This document shows, in pieces, positions 1 through 8,842 of a DNA stretch of 64,000 bases. Within the stretch, counting starts at the first letter, position 1, and each line of letters begins with the position of its first letter. This stretch comes from Rhodocyclaceae bacterium. Its GTDB lineage: Bacteria; Pseudomonadota; Gammaproteobacteria; Burkholderiales; Rhodocyclaceae. Location: NCBI GenBank assembly GCA_013791905.1, contig VMSX01000010.1, positions 124,001-188,000 on the forward strand, read 5' to 3'. Position numbers and translations under genes: made by a program. Below the pieces are notes generated by a model. The model had not been told where the DNA came from. It searched no databases and saw only the letters and a program-made list of their open reading frames with translations.

Positions 1-1022
1 TGTATGGCCTTGGCATCAAGGAACTCTGGGAAGTGCCGGCCGCACAGCATGTGAACGGGCTGGTGATGCACACCGCCGGCTGGCCACTCAGCGCCGATAC
101 CTACGGCGGCGGCTTCTGCTACCACTACACCAACGCCACGCAACCCAACCTGGTCGCCATCGGCCTGGTCGTCGGCCTCGGCTACAGCAATCCTTATCTG
201 GCGCCCTTCGAGGAAATGCAGCGGCTCAAGACCCACCCCGCCATCCGCCCGATGCTGGCCGAGGGCACGCGCCTCGCCTATGGTGCGCGGGCGATGACCT
301 CCGGCGGCTTGCAGGCCCTGCCGAAGCTGATTTTTCCCGGCGGCGCACTGATCGGCGACGATGCCGGCTTTCTTGTCGCCTCGCGCATCAAGGGTTCGCA
401 CGCCGCCATCAAGTCGGGCATGCTGGCGGCGGAAGCCGCCGCCGCGGCGCTGGCTGAAGGCCGTGGCGGCGACGAACTCATCGCCTATCCGAAAAAGTTT
501 CGCCAGTCCTGGCTGTTCGACGAACTGCACCAGGCACGCAACTTCAAGCCATTGATGAGCAAGGGCTTGTGGCTCGGCTCACTGCTGTTCGGCATCGATC
601 AGCAGGTTTTTCGCGGCAAGGCGCCGTGGACACTGGGACTGACCGCCGATCACACCAAACTGAAACTCGCCACGCAGTGCGCGCCGATCGACTATCCCAA
701 GCCGGACGGCACCCTCACCTTCGACCGGCTGTCCTCGGTCTTTCTCTCCAACACCAATCATGAGGAAGACCAACCCTGCCACCTGCGGCTGAAAGATCCC
801 GCACTGGCGATCAGCCACAACCTGGCACTGTATGACGCACCCGAGCAGCGCTACTGCCCCGCCGGGGTGTATGAAATCGTCACTGAGAACGACGTCCCGC
901 GCCTGCAGATCAATGCGCAGAACTGCGTGCACTGCAAAACCTGCGACATCAAGGACCCCGGCCAGAACATCGACTGGGTCACGCCGCAGGGCGGCGAGGG
1001 GCCGATTTATCAGGGGATGTAG
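1..1022 (+). CDS. electron transfer flavoprotein-ubiquinone oxidoreductase, C-terminal part (5' end outside window)
   Basis: The reading frame is already open at base 3 (YGLGIKELWEVP) and runs to TAG at 1020-1022, so the N-terminal FAD-binding part lies outside the window. The visible part matches the C-terminal portion of ETF-QO: GWPL followed by YGGGF, a central FPGGALIGDDAGF segment, and a C-terminal [4Fe-4S] ferredoxin-like domain with CPAGVYE, NCVHCKTCDIKDP and the ending QGGEGPIYQGM. The enzyme takes electrons from reduced electron-transfer flavoprotein (from acyl-CoA dehydrogenases) and passes them to membrane ubiquinone. Family assignment is very likely. I cannot judge the operon context upstream. 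Confidence 0.93.
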   Translation, partial: YGLGIKELWEVPAAQHVNGLVMHTAGWPLSADTYGGGFCYHYTNATQPNLVAIGLVVGLGYSNPYLAPFEEMQRLKTHPAIRPMLAEGTRLAYGARAMTSGGLQALPKLIFPGGALIGDDAGFLVASRIKGSHAAIKSGMLAAEAAAAALAEGRGGDELIAYPKKFRQSWLFDELHQARNFKPLMSKGLWLGSLLFGIDQQVFRGKAPWTLGLTADHTKLKLATQCAPIDYPKPDGTLTFDRLSSVFLSNTNHEEDQPCHLRLKDPALAISHNLALYDAPEQRYCPAGVYEIVTENDVPRLQINAQNCVHCKTCDIKDPGQNIDWVTPQGGEGPIYQGM

Positions 1023-1038
1023 TCGGGGGCGGCGCGGC

Positions 1039-3492
1039 TCAACTGTTCCAGCCGGGCACCGGTTCGGCGTTGATGCGTGCAGCGACCTGGGCAAATTCCT
1101 CGGCCTTCACCGGCCGGGAGAACAGGTATCCCTGACCATAAGCGCAACCCATCCGCCGCAGAATATCGAGTTGCGCCTGGGTTTCAATGCCTTCCGCAAT
1201 GACATGCAGGCCGAGGCTGCCGGCCATCGTGACGATGGCATTGACGAGCGCGCGGTCGCTGTTGTCCGCGCTCATGTCGCGGATGAATGACTTGTCGATC
1301 TTCACCGTATCGAGCGAGAAGCGCTTGAGATAAGACAGCGAGGAATAACCGGTACCGAAATCGTCGAGATAGATATGCACGCCGTCGGCACGCAGGCTGT
1401 CGATCCAGGTTTGGGCGATGCCGACGTTGTGCATCAGCACGCCCTCGGTGATTTCGATGGCGATGGCGCCGGCCGGCAGACCGTGCTGCTTGAGCAGCTC
1501 GGCTATCGCCGCAGGCGGCAGGGCGTCCGGAATCTGTCGCACCGAGACATTGACCGAGACATACAGATCGAGGCCGCTGCCGCGCCACGCAGCCGCCTGC
1601 CGGCAGGCCTCGCCCAGCACCATCAGGCCAATCTCGCCAATCAGGCCGATGTCCTCGGCGACCGGGATGAATACGTCCGGCGGCACCATGCCGCGCACCG
1701 GATGCGACCAGCGCAGCAGCGCCTCGGCGCCTACCATCCGGCCAGTGGCGAGCTCGACGACCGGTTGAAATACCAGATACAGTTCCCCGCTATCCACCGC
1801 ATGCCGCAGGTCATCCTCGATCCGGCGACGATGCTCGACGGCAGCCTGCTGGGCAGGATCGAAGTAGCACAAATTGCGACCGCCGGCAGCCTGTGCATTA
1901 TTGAGGGCCAACTCGCTGCTGCGTAACAGCCCCTGCAGATCGGCACCATCGGCGGGAAAGAACGCAATCCCGGCACTCGCGGAAATATCGATATGCTCCT
2001 GATTACCCGCCACCTCCACGTCATACGGCTGGCCAATCAACTGCAGCAACTGGCCGACGCGCGCACCGACCGTCGTGCGCGCCTGTTCGCCCGCGAGCAA
2101 GAGCACGAATTCGTCGCCACCAATCCGCGCCACGCGATCCCCGGGCTCCAACATCTTGTGGATGCGTTCCGCAACCCGCAGCAGCAACTGGTCGCCCACC
2201 GGGAAACCCATGGCATCGTTGACGCGTCTGAAGCCATCGAGATCGACCATCACGAGGGCAAACGACGGTGTATCGAGGCTGATGTCGGACAAGGCATTTT
2301 GCAGTCCGGCGCGATTGGCAAATCCGGTCAAGGCATCAGTAACGGCAAGCCGGCGCGCCGAGATTTCCTCGCTGCGGCGCTGCGTCACATCGGTGACGAT
2401 GCCCTGCACACTGCCGTTGCCCAGCGGCGTCACCGCCACATGCAGCCAACGCTCGTCGTTGCGCCTCCCGACGAGCAGAAAGTCATCCTCCAGCGTGCCG
2501 TTATCCGCGGCATCGAGACTATTGCGCAACAAGGCCTGCAACTGCCCGGGTTCGCGCCAGCCCGGCTCGGTGAGCCGGCGGCCGGCGGTTTCCCTGCGCC
2601 GTGACAGCCAGGTCAAGGTGGCGAAGGCCAGATTGAATGATTCCAGTCGGCCATCATGGTCGGCAACGAAAATACCTGAGGCGGCGTTTTCGAAGAGATC
2701 CTGATATTTGCGCTGATCGATCACCTTCTGACGCAGCAGATCACTCTCAATGCCAATGGTCGCCACCAGACGTGCAGTGAGATTATTGATGTCGCCCACC
2801 AACCGGCCAAGCTCGGTGCGCTCGTGGCTTTCGGGAACGGCGAGGCGCTCGCCCCCGCTGGCATTGAGCTGGTGCAAGCGGTCTGAGATCGCCTTGATCG
2901 GCCGCACCACCAGAAACAACATTGCTGCCGCAGCTGCCGCAATGACCAGGGCCAGCTGACCGGCCAGGAGCAGACTGATGAAGCGGGCAGCACCCGCCAT
3001 ATGGGCGTCGATGACATCCTGATCGGCATCGAGCCAGATTTCGCCGACGGCTTCGTGCGGGGTGAAGGGGGAATACAGTTGACGCTTGACTGATGGGAGA
3101 ATGATCTTGCGGGGCGCCGTCCCATCAGTCCCACGGGGATTTCCTTCGGTCACGCCGATTTTTTGCTGCACGCGCTCGGCGCGCGCCAGTGTGCGCGCCT
3201 TGGTGCGGTCCTGGCCGTGTATCGTTACCCGCAACACCTCGCTGTTGCGCAGCAAGCCTTGCGCGACTTCATTCGCCAACTGCTCGTCACCCACAAAGGC
3301 GGCCACGGTTGCCGTGCTCTCGACCGTATCGAGCAGCTCATCAAGTTTGAGCGATGCCTGCTGGTACGCGCGGTCTTCGACCACCCGGCTCACCCACATG
3401 CTTGAAGCCCCACCCATCAGCAGGGCGATGCCCACCACCGCCATCAGGCTGCGGGCGAGAATGCCATGCCACCAGTGCGTTTGACGGCTCAT
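1039..3492 (-). CDS. membrane sensor with HAMP, PAS, GGDEF and EAL domains
   Basis: An 817-residue c-di-GMP enzyme. A transmembrane helix near residues 13-35 and a second near 175-200 enclose a periplasmic sensor region of CHASE8-like character. HAMP, PAS (about 265-375), GGDEF and EAL domains follow. The GGDEF motif is intact (RIGGDEF near 457), but the residues before it are EPGD, so the RxxD product-inhibition site is missing. The EAL domain keeps EALLRW (near 588), DDFGTGYSSL, KIDKSFI and AEGIE, so phosphodiesterase activity is plausible. Residues 111-126 of the periplasmic part are encoded by an expanded family-A repeat. The gene starts 6 bases after the stop of the phosphate-binding-like gene, so porin, binding protein and signalling enzyme look like one operon. 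Confidence 0.92.
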   Translation of the reverse strand: MSRQTHWWHGILARSLMAVVGIALLMGGASSMWVSRVVEDRAYQQASLKLDELLDTVESTATVAAFVGDEQLANEVAQGLLRNSEVLRVTIHGQDRTKARTLARAERVQQKIGVTEGNPRGTDGTAPRKIILPSVKRQLYSPFTPHEAVGEIWLDADQDVIDAHMAGAARFISLLLAGQLALVIAAAAAAMLFLVVRPIKAISDRLHQLNASGGERLAVPESHERTELGRLVGDINNLTARLVATIGIESDLLRQKVIDQRKYQDLFENAASGIFVADHDGRLESFNLAFATLTWLSRRRETAGRRLTEPGWREPGQLQALLRNSLDAADNGTLEDDFLLVGRRNDERWLHVAVTPLGNGSVQGIVTDVTQRRSEEISARRLAVTDALTGFANRAGLQNALSDISLDTPSFALVMVDLDGFRRVNDAMGFPVGDQLLLRVAERIHKMLEPGDRVARIGGDEFVLLLAGEQARTTVGARVGQLLQLIGQPYDVEVAGNQEHIDISASAGIAFFPADGADLQGLLRSSELALNNAQAAGGRNLCYFDPAQQAAVEHRRRIEDDLRHAVDSGELYLVFQPVVELATGRMVGAEALLRWSHPVRGMVPPDVFIPVAEDIGLIGEIGLMVLGEACRQAAAWRGSGLDLYVSVNVSVRQIPDALPPAAIAELLKQHGLPAGAIAIEITEGVLMHNVGIAQTWIDSLRADGVHIYLDDFGTGYSSLSYLKRFSLDTVKIDKSFIRDMSADNSDRALVNAIVTMAGSLGLHVIAEGIETQAQLDILRRMGCAYGQGYLFSRPVKAEEFAQVAARINAEPVPGWNS
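3115..3162 (-). repeat. family-A repeat, expanded 48-nt copy inside the GGDEF/EAL gene
   Basis: The two ends match the 24-nt family-A unit (CGCCGTCCC at one end, CGCCGA plus a T run at the other). A 24-nt palindromic insert containing CCCACGGGGA separates them. Read with the gene it encodes KIGVTEGNPRGTDGTA in the same codon phase as most other coding copies. It lies in the periplasmic sensor region. Confidence 0.85.
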
Positions 3493-3498
3493 GCCCGA

Positions 3499-3924
3499 CT
3501 ATTCGCCCAGGTCATACACCACCCGCACCCGCATGTCCGCCTGGCTGCGCTCGACATAGGCCAGCGCACCGGGGTGGGCGGCAACATAATGCAAGGCGCT
3601 CTCTACATTTTCGGCCAGATGCGGAGGGCGTGTCCTGCCCGAAAATATCAGACGCGCCCAGTAGGCGTTGATCTCGGCCAGCGTCTTGCCCACCAGCCGC
3701 CGATAGAAACGCGTCTTCAGTTCGTTGTCACCCATCAGATCGATGGGCTCGGCAGCGATGCCGGAAACCAGACGGCGGTAGCGCCCCAGATAGATGTTGA
3801 TGACTTCTTCCTGCGACAGACGCTCGATGCCGCTCTTCGGGTTGACGACTACAACCAGATCTGCGGCCGCCAGCGGCGCCAGCAGCATCAGGCAGAGGAA
3901 ACAGAATAGCTTGCGCAGAGCCAT
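3499..3924 (-). CDS. periplasmic phosphate-binding-like (PBP) small protein
   Basis: A 141-residue exported protein with signal peptide MALRKLFCFLCLMLLAPLAA, then DLVVVVNPKSGIERLSQEEVINIYLGRY and FYRRLVGKTLAEINAYW. These are typical of short solute-binding proteins related to the phosphate ABC transporter component PstS (SGI..LS..EV..IYLG). The start at 3924 is chosen because it gives the signal peptide and sits 4 bases after the porin stop; the frame is open further upstream but would overlap the porin. No ABC permease or ATPase is adjacent. The gene is instead followed at once by the GGDEF/EAL gene, so a ligand-sensing partner role for that enzyme is an inference. Confidence 0.8.
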   Translation of the reverse strand: MALRKLFCFLCLMLLAPLAAADLVVVVNPKSGIERLSQEEVINIYLGRYRRLVSGIAAEPIDLMGDNELKTRFYRRLVGKTLAEINAYWARLIFSGRTRPPHLAENVESALHYVAAHPGALAYVERSQADMRVRVVYDLGE

Positions 3925-3928
3925 GGCG

Positions 3929-5158
3929 TCAGAAAACAAAATCGACAACCGCCGAGATGACATTGGTGCGCCCGTTCCAGTCCGGCTGAGCATTGATGAC
4001 GGGTAGCTTTGATGCCGCGCTGCCGCGCACGGCGTCCCACTGCAACTTGATCGCAGTGTTTGTGCACAGGTTCCAGCGCGCCCCCAGTGTGTAGGTGGTC
4101 TGGTCGGCCACCCCGGCCGCCATGATGGTGTCAAGCCCCTGATTCAGTTCGGCGAAGAGCGGGTTGGGCAGACCGGTCGCAAGAGGCCTGAGCTTGCTTT
4201 TCCACCACGACACACCCACATACGGCATCACCGTTCCCAGCCGATAACCCGCCAGCAGGTAGCCCGCGCGCGAATTCTGGAAAGCCTGCGTCTCGTTACT
4301 AATCGTGTTGAGCATGCCCTGCACCTGCACGGGACCGGCGTCATACAGCACGCCGAGCGCATGATAGCGGGTCGTTTTGTCGGCGAGCTTCAGTTGATCG
4401 GCAGCGGCAATTGCACTGGGGACGCCGGTCATGCGGAGTAAATCAGTCACAGGGGCAAAGTTCATGTCATGCGAAAAACGCACACTTGCTGAATTGACAC
4501 GGAATTGCCAGGGACCGGTCAGATAATCCAGGACCAGTCCGCGCACGGGCGAACCGCTGGTATCCCAGATACCGGACTTAATCGATGTTTTTTCGCTGGT
4601 CGCGCCGGCAAACAGCTTGCTGCGCAGCAGACCGCTGCCCAGCGGCAGGGTTAGACTGGCATCGGCACCATCAAAATGCGAGAAGAATAGCGGGCCGAAA
4701 AAATCTGCCGAAGGGCGCACCGGCAAGTAGGAATAACCCACCAGCCGCGAATCGGCCAGCATCATGAAATCGGATCCAATCCGCCCGGCACGCAAGGCAA
4801 CCCGGGCATCCGGTTCCCACTTGGCGAAGGCCCACATCACTTCGGGATCGCGGCTTTCGTCATAGCGGTAACGGCTGACCAGTTGACCGACAAGTTCGAC
4901 TTGCGGCGTTGCCTGCCAGTTGGCCTGCAAGCCAAGCACGCTGTCGATGCGCCCCGACCATTGGCCGCCCTTGATCCCGTGGGGTTGCGAAAAGTCGCGT
5001 GCGAACTCGGCCTGATCGGAAGCAGAGCGTGCCACGCCCAAGGTGCCGAAGCCACGCAGGGAAAAGGTCGGGATTTCGTCAGGTTCAGCTGCCCAGCTGT
5101 TAGCACAGCTCAATGCTGCCAGCAGGGGCAGCATCGTCATCAAGGTTTTACGGTACAT
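3929..5158 (-). CDS. outer-membrane porin-like beta-barrel protein
   Basis: A 409-residue protein with signal peptide MYRKTLMTMLPLLAALSCANSWA, then a mature region rich in alternating aromatic/polar strands (FSLRGFGTLGVARS, WQFRVNSASVRFSH, GYRLGTVMPYVGVSWW) and a C-terminal Phe (VVDFVF). These are marks of an outer-membrane barrel. The start at 5158 is preferred over an in-frame Met at 5176 because it begins a clean signal peptide and has GGACGG about 10 bases upstream. It heads the operon with the phosphate-binding-like protein and the GGDEF/EAL protein. Substrate is unknown. Confidence 0.8.
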   Translation of the reverse strand: MYRKTLMTMLPLLAALSCANSWAAEPDEIPTFSLRGFGTLGVARSASDQAEFARDFSQPHGIKGGQWSGRIDSVLGLQANWQATPQVELVGQLVSRYRYDESRDPEVMWAFAKWEPDARVALRAGRIGSDFMMLADSRLVGYSYLPVRPSADFFGPLFFSHFDGADASLTLPLGSGLLRSKLFAGATSEKTSIKSGIWDTSGSPVRGLVLDYLTGPWQFRVNSASVRFSHDMNFAPVTDLLRMTGVPSAIAAADQLKLADKTTRYHALGVLYDAGPVQVQGMLNTISNETQAFQNSRAGYLLAGYRLGTVMPYVGVSWWKSKLRPLATGLPNPLFAELNQGLDTIMAAGVADQTTYTLGARWNLCTNTAIKLQWDAVRGSAASKLPVINAQPDWNGRTNVISAVVDFVF

Positions 5159-5239
5159 AATGAATCCGTCCGCCACTTTATTGATGGTCGTAGAGTAGCA
5201 CGGTAATTATATGCTTTCTACGTAACGCGCTGCCTATGG

Positions 5240-5290
5240 CGCCGTCTCGCCAGTCCCGGAAAGGGGATTCCCGGCGGTCACGCCGAATTT
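5240..5290 (-). repeat. family-A repeat, expanded 51-nt intergenic copy
   Basis: The ends match the family-A unit (CGCCGTCTCGCCAG and CGCCGAATTT) around a 27-nt palindromic insert containing GGGGATTCCC. It lies between the porin gene and the small gene at 5317-5676, about 25 bases beyond the stop of the latter. Confidence 0.8.
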
Positions 5291-5316
5291 TGCAGCAGTG
5301 ATATGCCCTGCGCAGA

Positions 5317-5676
5317 TCAGAACAGACTGGCCACCACGAAACGATCGCGGGCGGCCAGTTTTTCCAGGCCACGCGTTGCTTCGAGCGAAGCGCCCCACCT
5401 CATGATGTGCGACAGGAAGGTGGTCAGCGCCAGTGACAGCGCGTATCCCGTCTCCCGCCACTCGGTGCGAAATTCCGCAAAACTCACAGTGCGCGCGGAC
5501 AGCTTGCCGCTTTTCATCGGCACCAGCGTAACTTTGCTGCCGTCATTGCGAATCACGATGGCGGTGCTGCGTTGATGGTTGGTCACGACCACGACATCCC
5601 CCTCGACTCTTTCCGAATAAGCATGTAACGGCAACGCCGCCAAGAGCTTGATGAAAATAGTGAGAAATGAGCCCAC
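5317..5676 (-). CDS. small hypothetical protein with signal-peptide-like N-terminus
   Basis: A 119-residue open frame. The N-terminus (MGSFLTIFIKLLAALPLHAYS) resembles a signal peptide or membrane anchor. GDVVVVTNHQRSTAIVIRNDGSKVTLVPMKSGK follows, which suggests beta structure, then a Trp/Arg-containing helical part. I do not recognise the family. It is supported only by its open frame and reasonable composition; a second overlapping frame on the same strand (5234-5461) looks less protein-like. Confidence 0.45.
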   Translation of the reverse strand: MGSFLTIFIKLLAALPLHAYSERVEGDVVVVTNHQRSTAIVIRNDGSKVTLVPMKSGKLSARTVSFAEFRTEWRETGYALSLALTTFLSHIMRWGASLEATRGLEKLAARDRFVVASLF

Positions 5677-5721
5677 CTCGAGATCGCCGCTGCGCGGCGG
5701 CCCTTCGTGTTTCTTGAAAGA

Positions 5722-5940
5722 TCAGTGAACGCCGGCAGCGGCGGCCAGCATTTTTTCGGCACGCTTGCGGCGTGCTTCTGCAGGGGTCAAGCCCACCAAC
5801 GACTCTGGCGACAGCGGCACATCCCAGTGCTGCTGAAACAGATCCACTGCCTCACCGGTATCTAGGTGGGCGCGGTAAATTTTCTCCTGATAGGCGGGCG
5901 CATCCGGCAGCGCCACCAATTCAACCGATTGGATGATCAT
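5722..5940 (-). CDS. small hypothetical protein, 72 aa
   Basis: A soluble, acidic-to-neutral 72-residue protein starting MIIQSVELVALPDAPAYQEKIYRAHLDTGEAVDLFQQHWDVPL and ending with an Arg/Lys/Ala-rich helix (TPAEARRKRAEKMLAAAAG). It is followed within 50 bases by the 119-aa frame on the same strand. Family not recognised. Composition and a well-placed ATG make it plausible. Confidence 0.5.
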   Translation of the reverse strand: MIIQSVELVALPDAPAYQEKIYRAHLDTGEAVDLFQQHWDVPLSPESLVGLTPAEARRKRAEKMLAAAAGVH

Positions 5941-6087
5941 GGTTCACCTCATTGCAACAGTGGGTTTATCTGCAGGCACATCCTGCGCCGCCGACAGGTC
6001 TGGCTCAAGGCCAAAAATGAGGGAAAAACTACCGCTGCTTTGCGGTCATGAATACTCAAGTTTTCGCTACCGGGCACTGCAAATGAA

Positions 6088-6116
6088 ATGGGCGCTCGCT
6101 TGTGGCGGGCGCCCAT
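6088..6116 (-). terminator. hairpin downstream of acs
   Basis: ATGGGCGC (6088-6095) pairs perfectly with GCGCCCAT (6109-6116) around a 13-nt loop, 30 bases beyond the acs stop. On the minus strand it is followed by TTTCATTT, so it fits a rho-independent terminator with a weak T tract. Confidence 0.6.
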
Positions 6117-6145
6117 CATGGTCCTCCTCCGGTCCAGGTTCTGGA

Positions 6146-8128
6146 TTAGATGCCCTGTTTGAGCTGGTCCAGAATCGCGGGATTCTCTAGCGTAGACACA
6201 TCTTGCGTGATTTCCTCGCCCTTGGCGAGGGCGCGCAGCAAGCGCCGCATGATTTTACCGGAACGCGTTTTCGGCAAATTTTCGCCGAAACGGATGTCCC
6301 GCGGCTTGGCGATCGGGCCGATTTCCTTGCCGACCCAGTTACGCAGCTCAGTGGCAATTCTCTTGGCCTCTTCGCCCGAGGGGCGTGACTGCTTGAGCAC
6401 CACGAAGGCGCAGATCGCTTCGCCGGTCACGTCGTCGGGACGCCCAACCACGGCGGCTTCGGCGACCATCGGATTGGAGACCAGCGCGGACTCGATTTCC
6501 ATCGTGCCCATGCGATGGCCGGAGACGTTCAGCACATCATCGATGCGGCCCATGATGGTGAAGTAGCCGGTCTTGGCGTCACGAATGGCACCGTCGCCGG
6601 CGAGATATAGATTGCCGCCAAAGTCGGCCGGGTAATAATTCGACTTGAAGCGTTCCGGGTCGCCATAAATGGTCCGGATCATCGATGGCCAGGGTTTCTT
6701 GACGACCAAAAAGCCACCGTTGCCCCAAGCGACATCGTGGCCGGTCTCATCGACAATGGCCGCCTGGATGCCAGGGAAGGGCAAGGTGCATGAGCCTGGC
6801 ACCAGCGGCGTAGCGCCGGGCAGCGGGGTGATCATGTGGCCGCCGGTCTCGGTCTGCCAGAAGGTGTCCACCACCGGGCAACGGCTGCCGCCGACGTTTT
6901 CGTAGTACCACATCCAGGCCTCGGGGTTGATCGGTTCGCCGACCGAGCCCAGGATGCGCAGCGACTTGAGGTCATAGTTGCGCGGATGGGTGGCAGGGGT
7001 GACTTCGGAGGCCTTGATCAGCGAACGGATCGCCGTCGGTGCAGTGTAGAAAATCGTCGCCTTGTGGTCCTGGATCATGCGCCAGAAACGGCCGGCGTCC
7101 GGATAGGTCGGCACGCCTTCGAAAACGATCTCGGTACCGCCGCAGGCGAGCGGACCGTAAGCGATGTAAGTGTGACCGGTGACCCAGCCGATATCGGCGG
7201 TGCACCAGAAGATGTCGTCCTTTTTAAGGTCGAAGGTCCAGCGCGTGGTCAGGATGGCATGCAGCAGATAGCCGCCGGAACTGTGCTGCACGCCCTTCGG
7301 CTTGCCGGTCGAACCGGAGGTGTACAACAAAAACAGCGGATGCTCGGCGTCAACCCACTCGGGCTCGCAGGTCTCGGATTGGCTGTCGGCAACTTCATGC
7401 CACCAGAGGTCGCGGCCCGCCACCATGTTGCAGGCGCCGCCGGTACGCTTGGCAACGAAGACGGTCTTGCACGACTCGCAGCCGCCCATGGTGAGCGCTT
7501 CATCGACAGCGGGTTTGAGCGGGATGCGCTTACCGCCACGGCACTGCTCGTCGGCGGTGATCACGGCAACGGCGCCAGCATCCTGGATGCGCTCCTGCAC
7601 AGATTTGGCGGAGAAACCACCGAACACCACCGAGTGGATTGCGCCGATGCGGGCGCAGGCCTGCATGGCGACGATGCCCTCGACGGACATCGGCATGTAG
7701 ATCAGGACCCGGTCGCCCTTCTTGATGCCTTGCGCCTTCAGTGCGTTGGCAAACTTGGCGACGCGAACCAGTAAATCCTGGTAGGTCACATTGCTGACCT
7801 TGCCGTCGTCGGCTTCGAAGATGATGGCCACCTTGTCGCCGAGGCCGGCCTCGACGTTCTTGTCGAGACAATTGTAGGAAACGTTCAGCTTGCCGTCGGC
7901 AAACCATCTGTAAAACGGCACATTGGATTCGTCAAGAACCTGGGTGAACGGCTGCTGCCAGACCACATGTTCCTTGGCCAGACGCCCCCAGTAGCCCTGG
8001 TAATCGTCTTCGGCCTCTTTGCACAAGGCCTCATAGGCGGCCATGCCGGAAATGGTGGCGCGCTTGACGACCTCATCGGAAGGTGGAAAGACACGGGTTT
8101 CATGCATCACCGATTCGATACCGCTCAT
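6146..8128 (-). CDS. acs: acetyl-CoA synthetase (AMP-forming)
   Basis: A 660-residue member of the ANL adenylating-enzyme superfamily with the usual length for Acs. It converts acetate, ATP and CoA to acetyl-CoA through acetyl-AMP. Visible motifs are the phosphate loop [39 protein letters not shown] (acetate and ATP pocket), the hinge region [18 protein letters not shown], and the C-terminal [12 protein letters not shown], whose Lys is the catalytic and acetylation-regulated residue in the family. It is divergent from the 8301 gene. The spacer 8129-8300 carries an AT-rich tract (TAAATATTACAA) that may hold promoters. Confidence 0.97.
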   Translation of the reverse strand: MSGIESVMHETRVFPPSDEVVKRATISGMAAYEALCKEAEDDYQGYWGRLAKEHVVWQQPFTQVLDESNVPFYRWFADGKLNVSYNCLDKNVEAGLGDKVAIIFEADDGKVSNVTYQDLLVRVAKFANALKAQGIKKGDRVLIYMPMSVEGIVAMQACARIGAIHSVVFGGFSAKSVQERIQDAGAVAVITADEQCRGGKRIPLKPAVDEALTMGGCESCKTVFVAKRTGGACNMVAGRDLWWHEVADSQSETCEPEWVDAEHPLFLLYTSGSTGKPKGVQHSSGGYLLHAILTTRWTFDLKKDDIFWCTADIGWVTGHTYIAYGPLACGGTEIVFEGVPTYPDAGRFWRMIQDHKATIFYTAPTAIRSLIKASEVTPATHPRNYDLKSLRILGSVGEPINPEAWMWYYENVGGSRCPVVDTFWQTETGGHMITPLPGATPLVPGSCTLPFPGIQAAIVDETGHDVAWGNGGFLVVKKPWPSMIRTIYGDPERFKSNYYPADFGGNLYLAGDGAIRDAKTGYFTIMGRIDDVLNVSGHRMGTMEIESALVSNPMVAEAAVVGRPDDVTGEAICAFVVLKQSRPSGEEAKRIATELRNWVGKEIGPIAKPRDIRFGENLPKTRSGKIMRRLLRALAKGEEITQDVSTLENPAILDQLKQGI

Positions 8129-8300
8129 TGAGGTTTCTCCTATCGTTTTGACGGGCTGATTGTAGCTAAATATTACAACTGATGAAGCTTACACCCCTCT
8201 TACGCAGGCGCTGTCAGCCCGCTTTCCGCCATTCGGTCCGCACCCTCGGCGTGTAGAATTAGCGGCTCCGTTTATACCCTTTTTTCCCCAAGAGGTCCTC

Positions 8301-8828
8301 GTGGCAAAACCCGTGCAGGCAATGGAAGCCTTCATCTTCTGGAGCCGCTGGCTGCAAGCCCCGCTCTACCTCGGTCTGATCGCCGCGCAGGGCGTGTATG
8401 TCTATCAGTTCATGCACGAATTGATCTACCTGGTCACCAAGACGGGCACGCTTTCCGAAACCGAAGTGATGCTGATCGTGCTGGGCCTGATCGATGTGGT
8501 GATGATCGCCAACCTGTTGACCATGGTCACCATCGGCGGCTACGAGACCTTCGTTTCCAAGCTCGATCTGCATGACAACCCCGATCAGCCGGAATGGCTT
8601 TCCCACGTCAATGCCGGCGTGCTCAAGGTCAAGCTGGCGGTCGCCCTGATCAGCATCTCCTCCATCCACCTGCTGCGCACCTTCATCAATGCACCGCAAA
8701 TGGAGGACCGGGTGGTGATCATCCAGGTCGCCATCCACGTCGCCTTCCTCATTTCTGCGCTAGCCATCGCCTGGACCGACAAGGTCATGATCCAGACACT
8801 GGCCATCAGCCGCCAGACCAAACACTAA
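8301..8828 (+). CDS. UPF0114/TIGR00645 family inner-membrane protein (YqhA-like)
   Basis: A 175-residue membrane protein starting with GTG at 8301, preceded by AAGAGG. It has about four hydrophobic segments (WLQAPLYLGLIAAQGVYVYQF, VMLIVLGLIDVVMIANLLTMVTIGGYETFVS, LKVKLAVALISISSIHLLR, VVIIQVAIHVAFLISALAIAWTD). The pattern MEAFIFWSRWLQAPLYLGL and IGGYETFVSKL is typical of the YqhA family, whose function is not well established. It ends 14 bases before the fumarase start, so the two are probably co-transcribed. Confidence 0.85.
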   Translation: MAKPVQAMEAFIFWSRWLQAPLYLGLIAAQGVYVYQFMHELIYLVTKTGTLSETEVMLIVLGLIDVVMIANLLTMVTIGGYETFVSKLDLHDNPDQPEWLSHVNAGVLKVKLAVALISISSIHLLRTFINAPQMEDRVVIIQVAIHVAFLISALAIAWTDKVMIQTLAISRQTKH

Positions 8829-8842
8829 TCGGGAGTTCCCTC

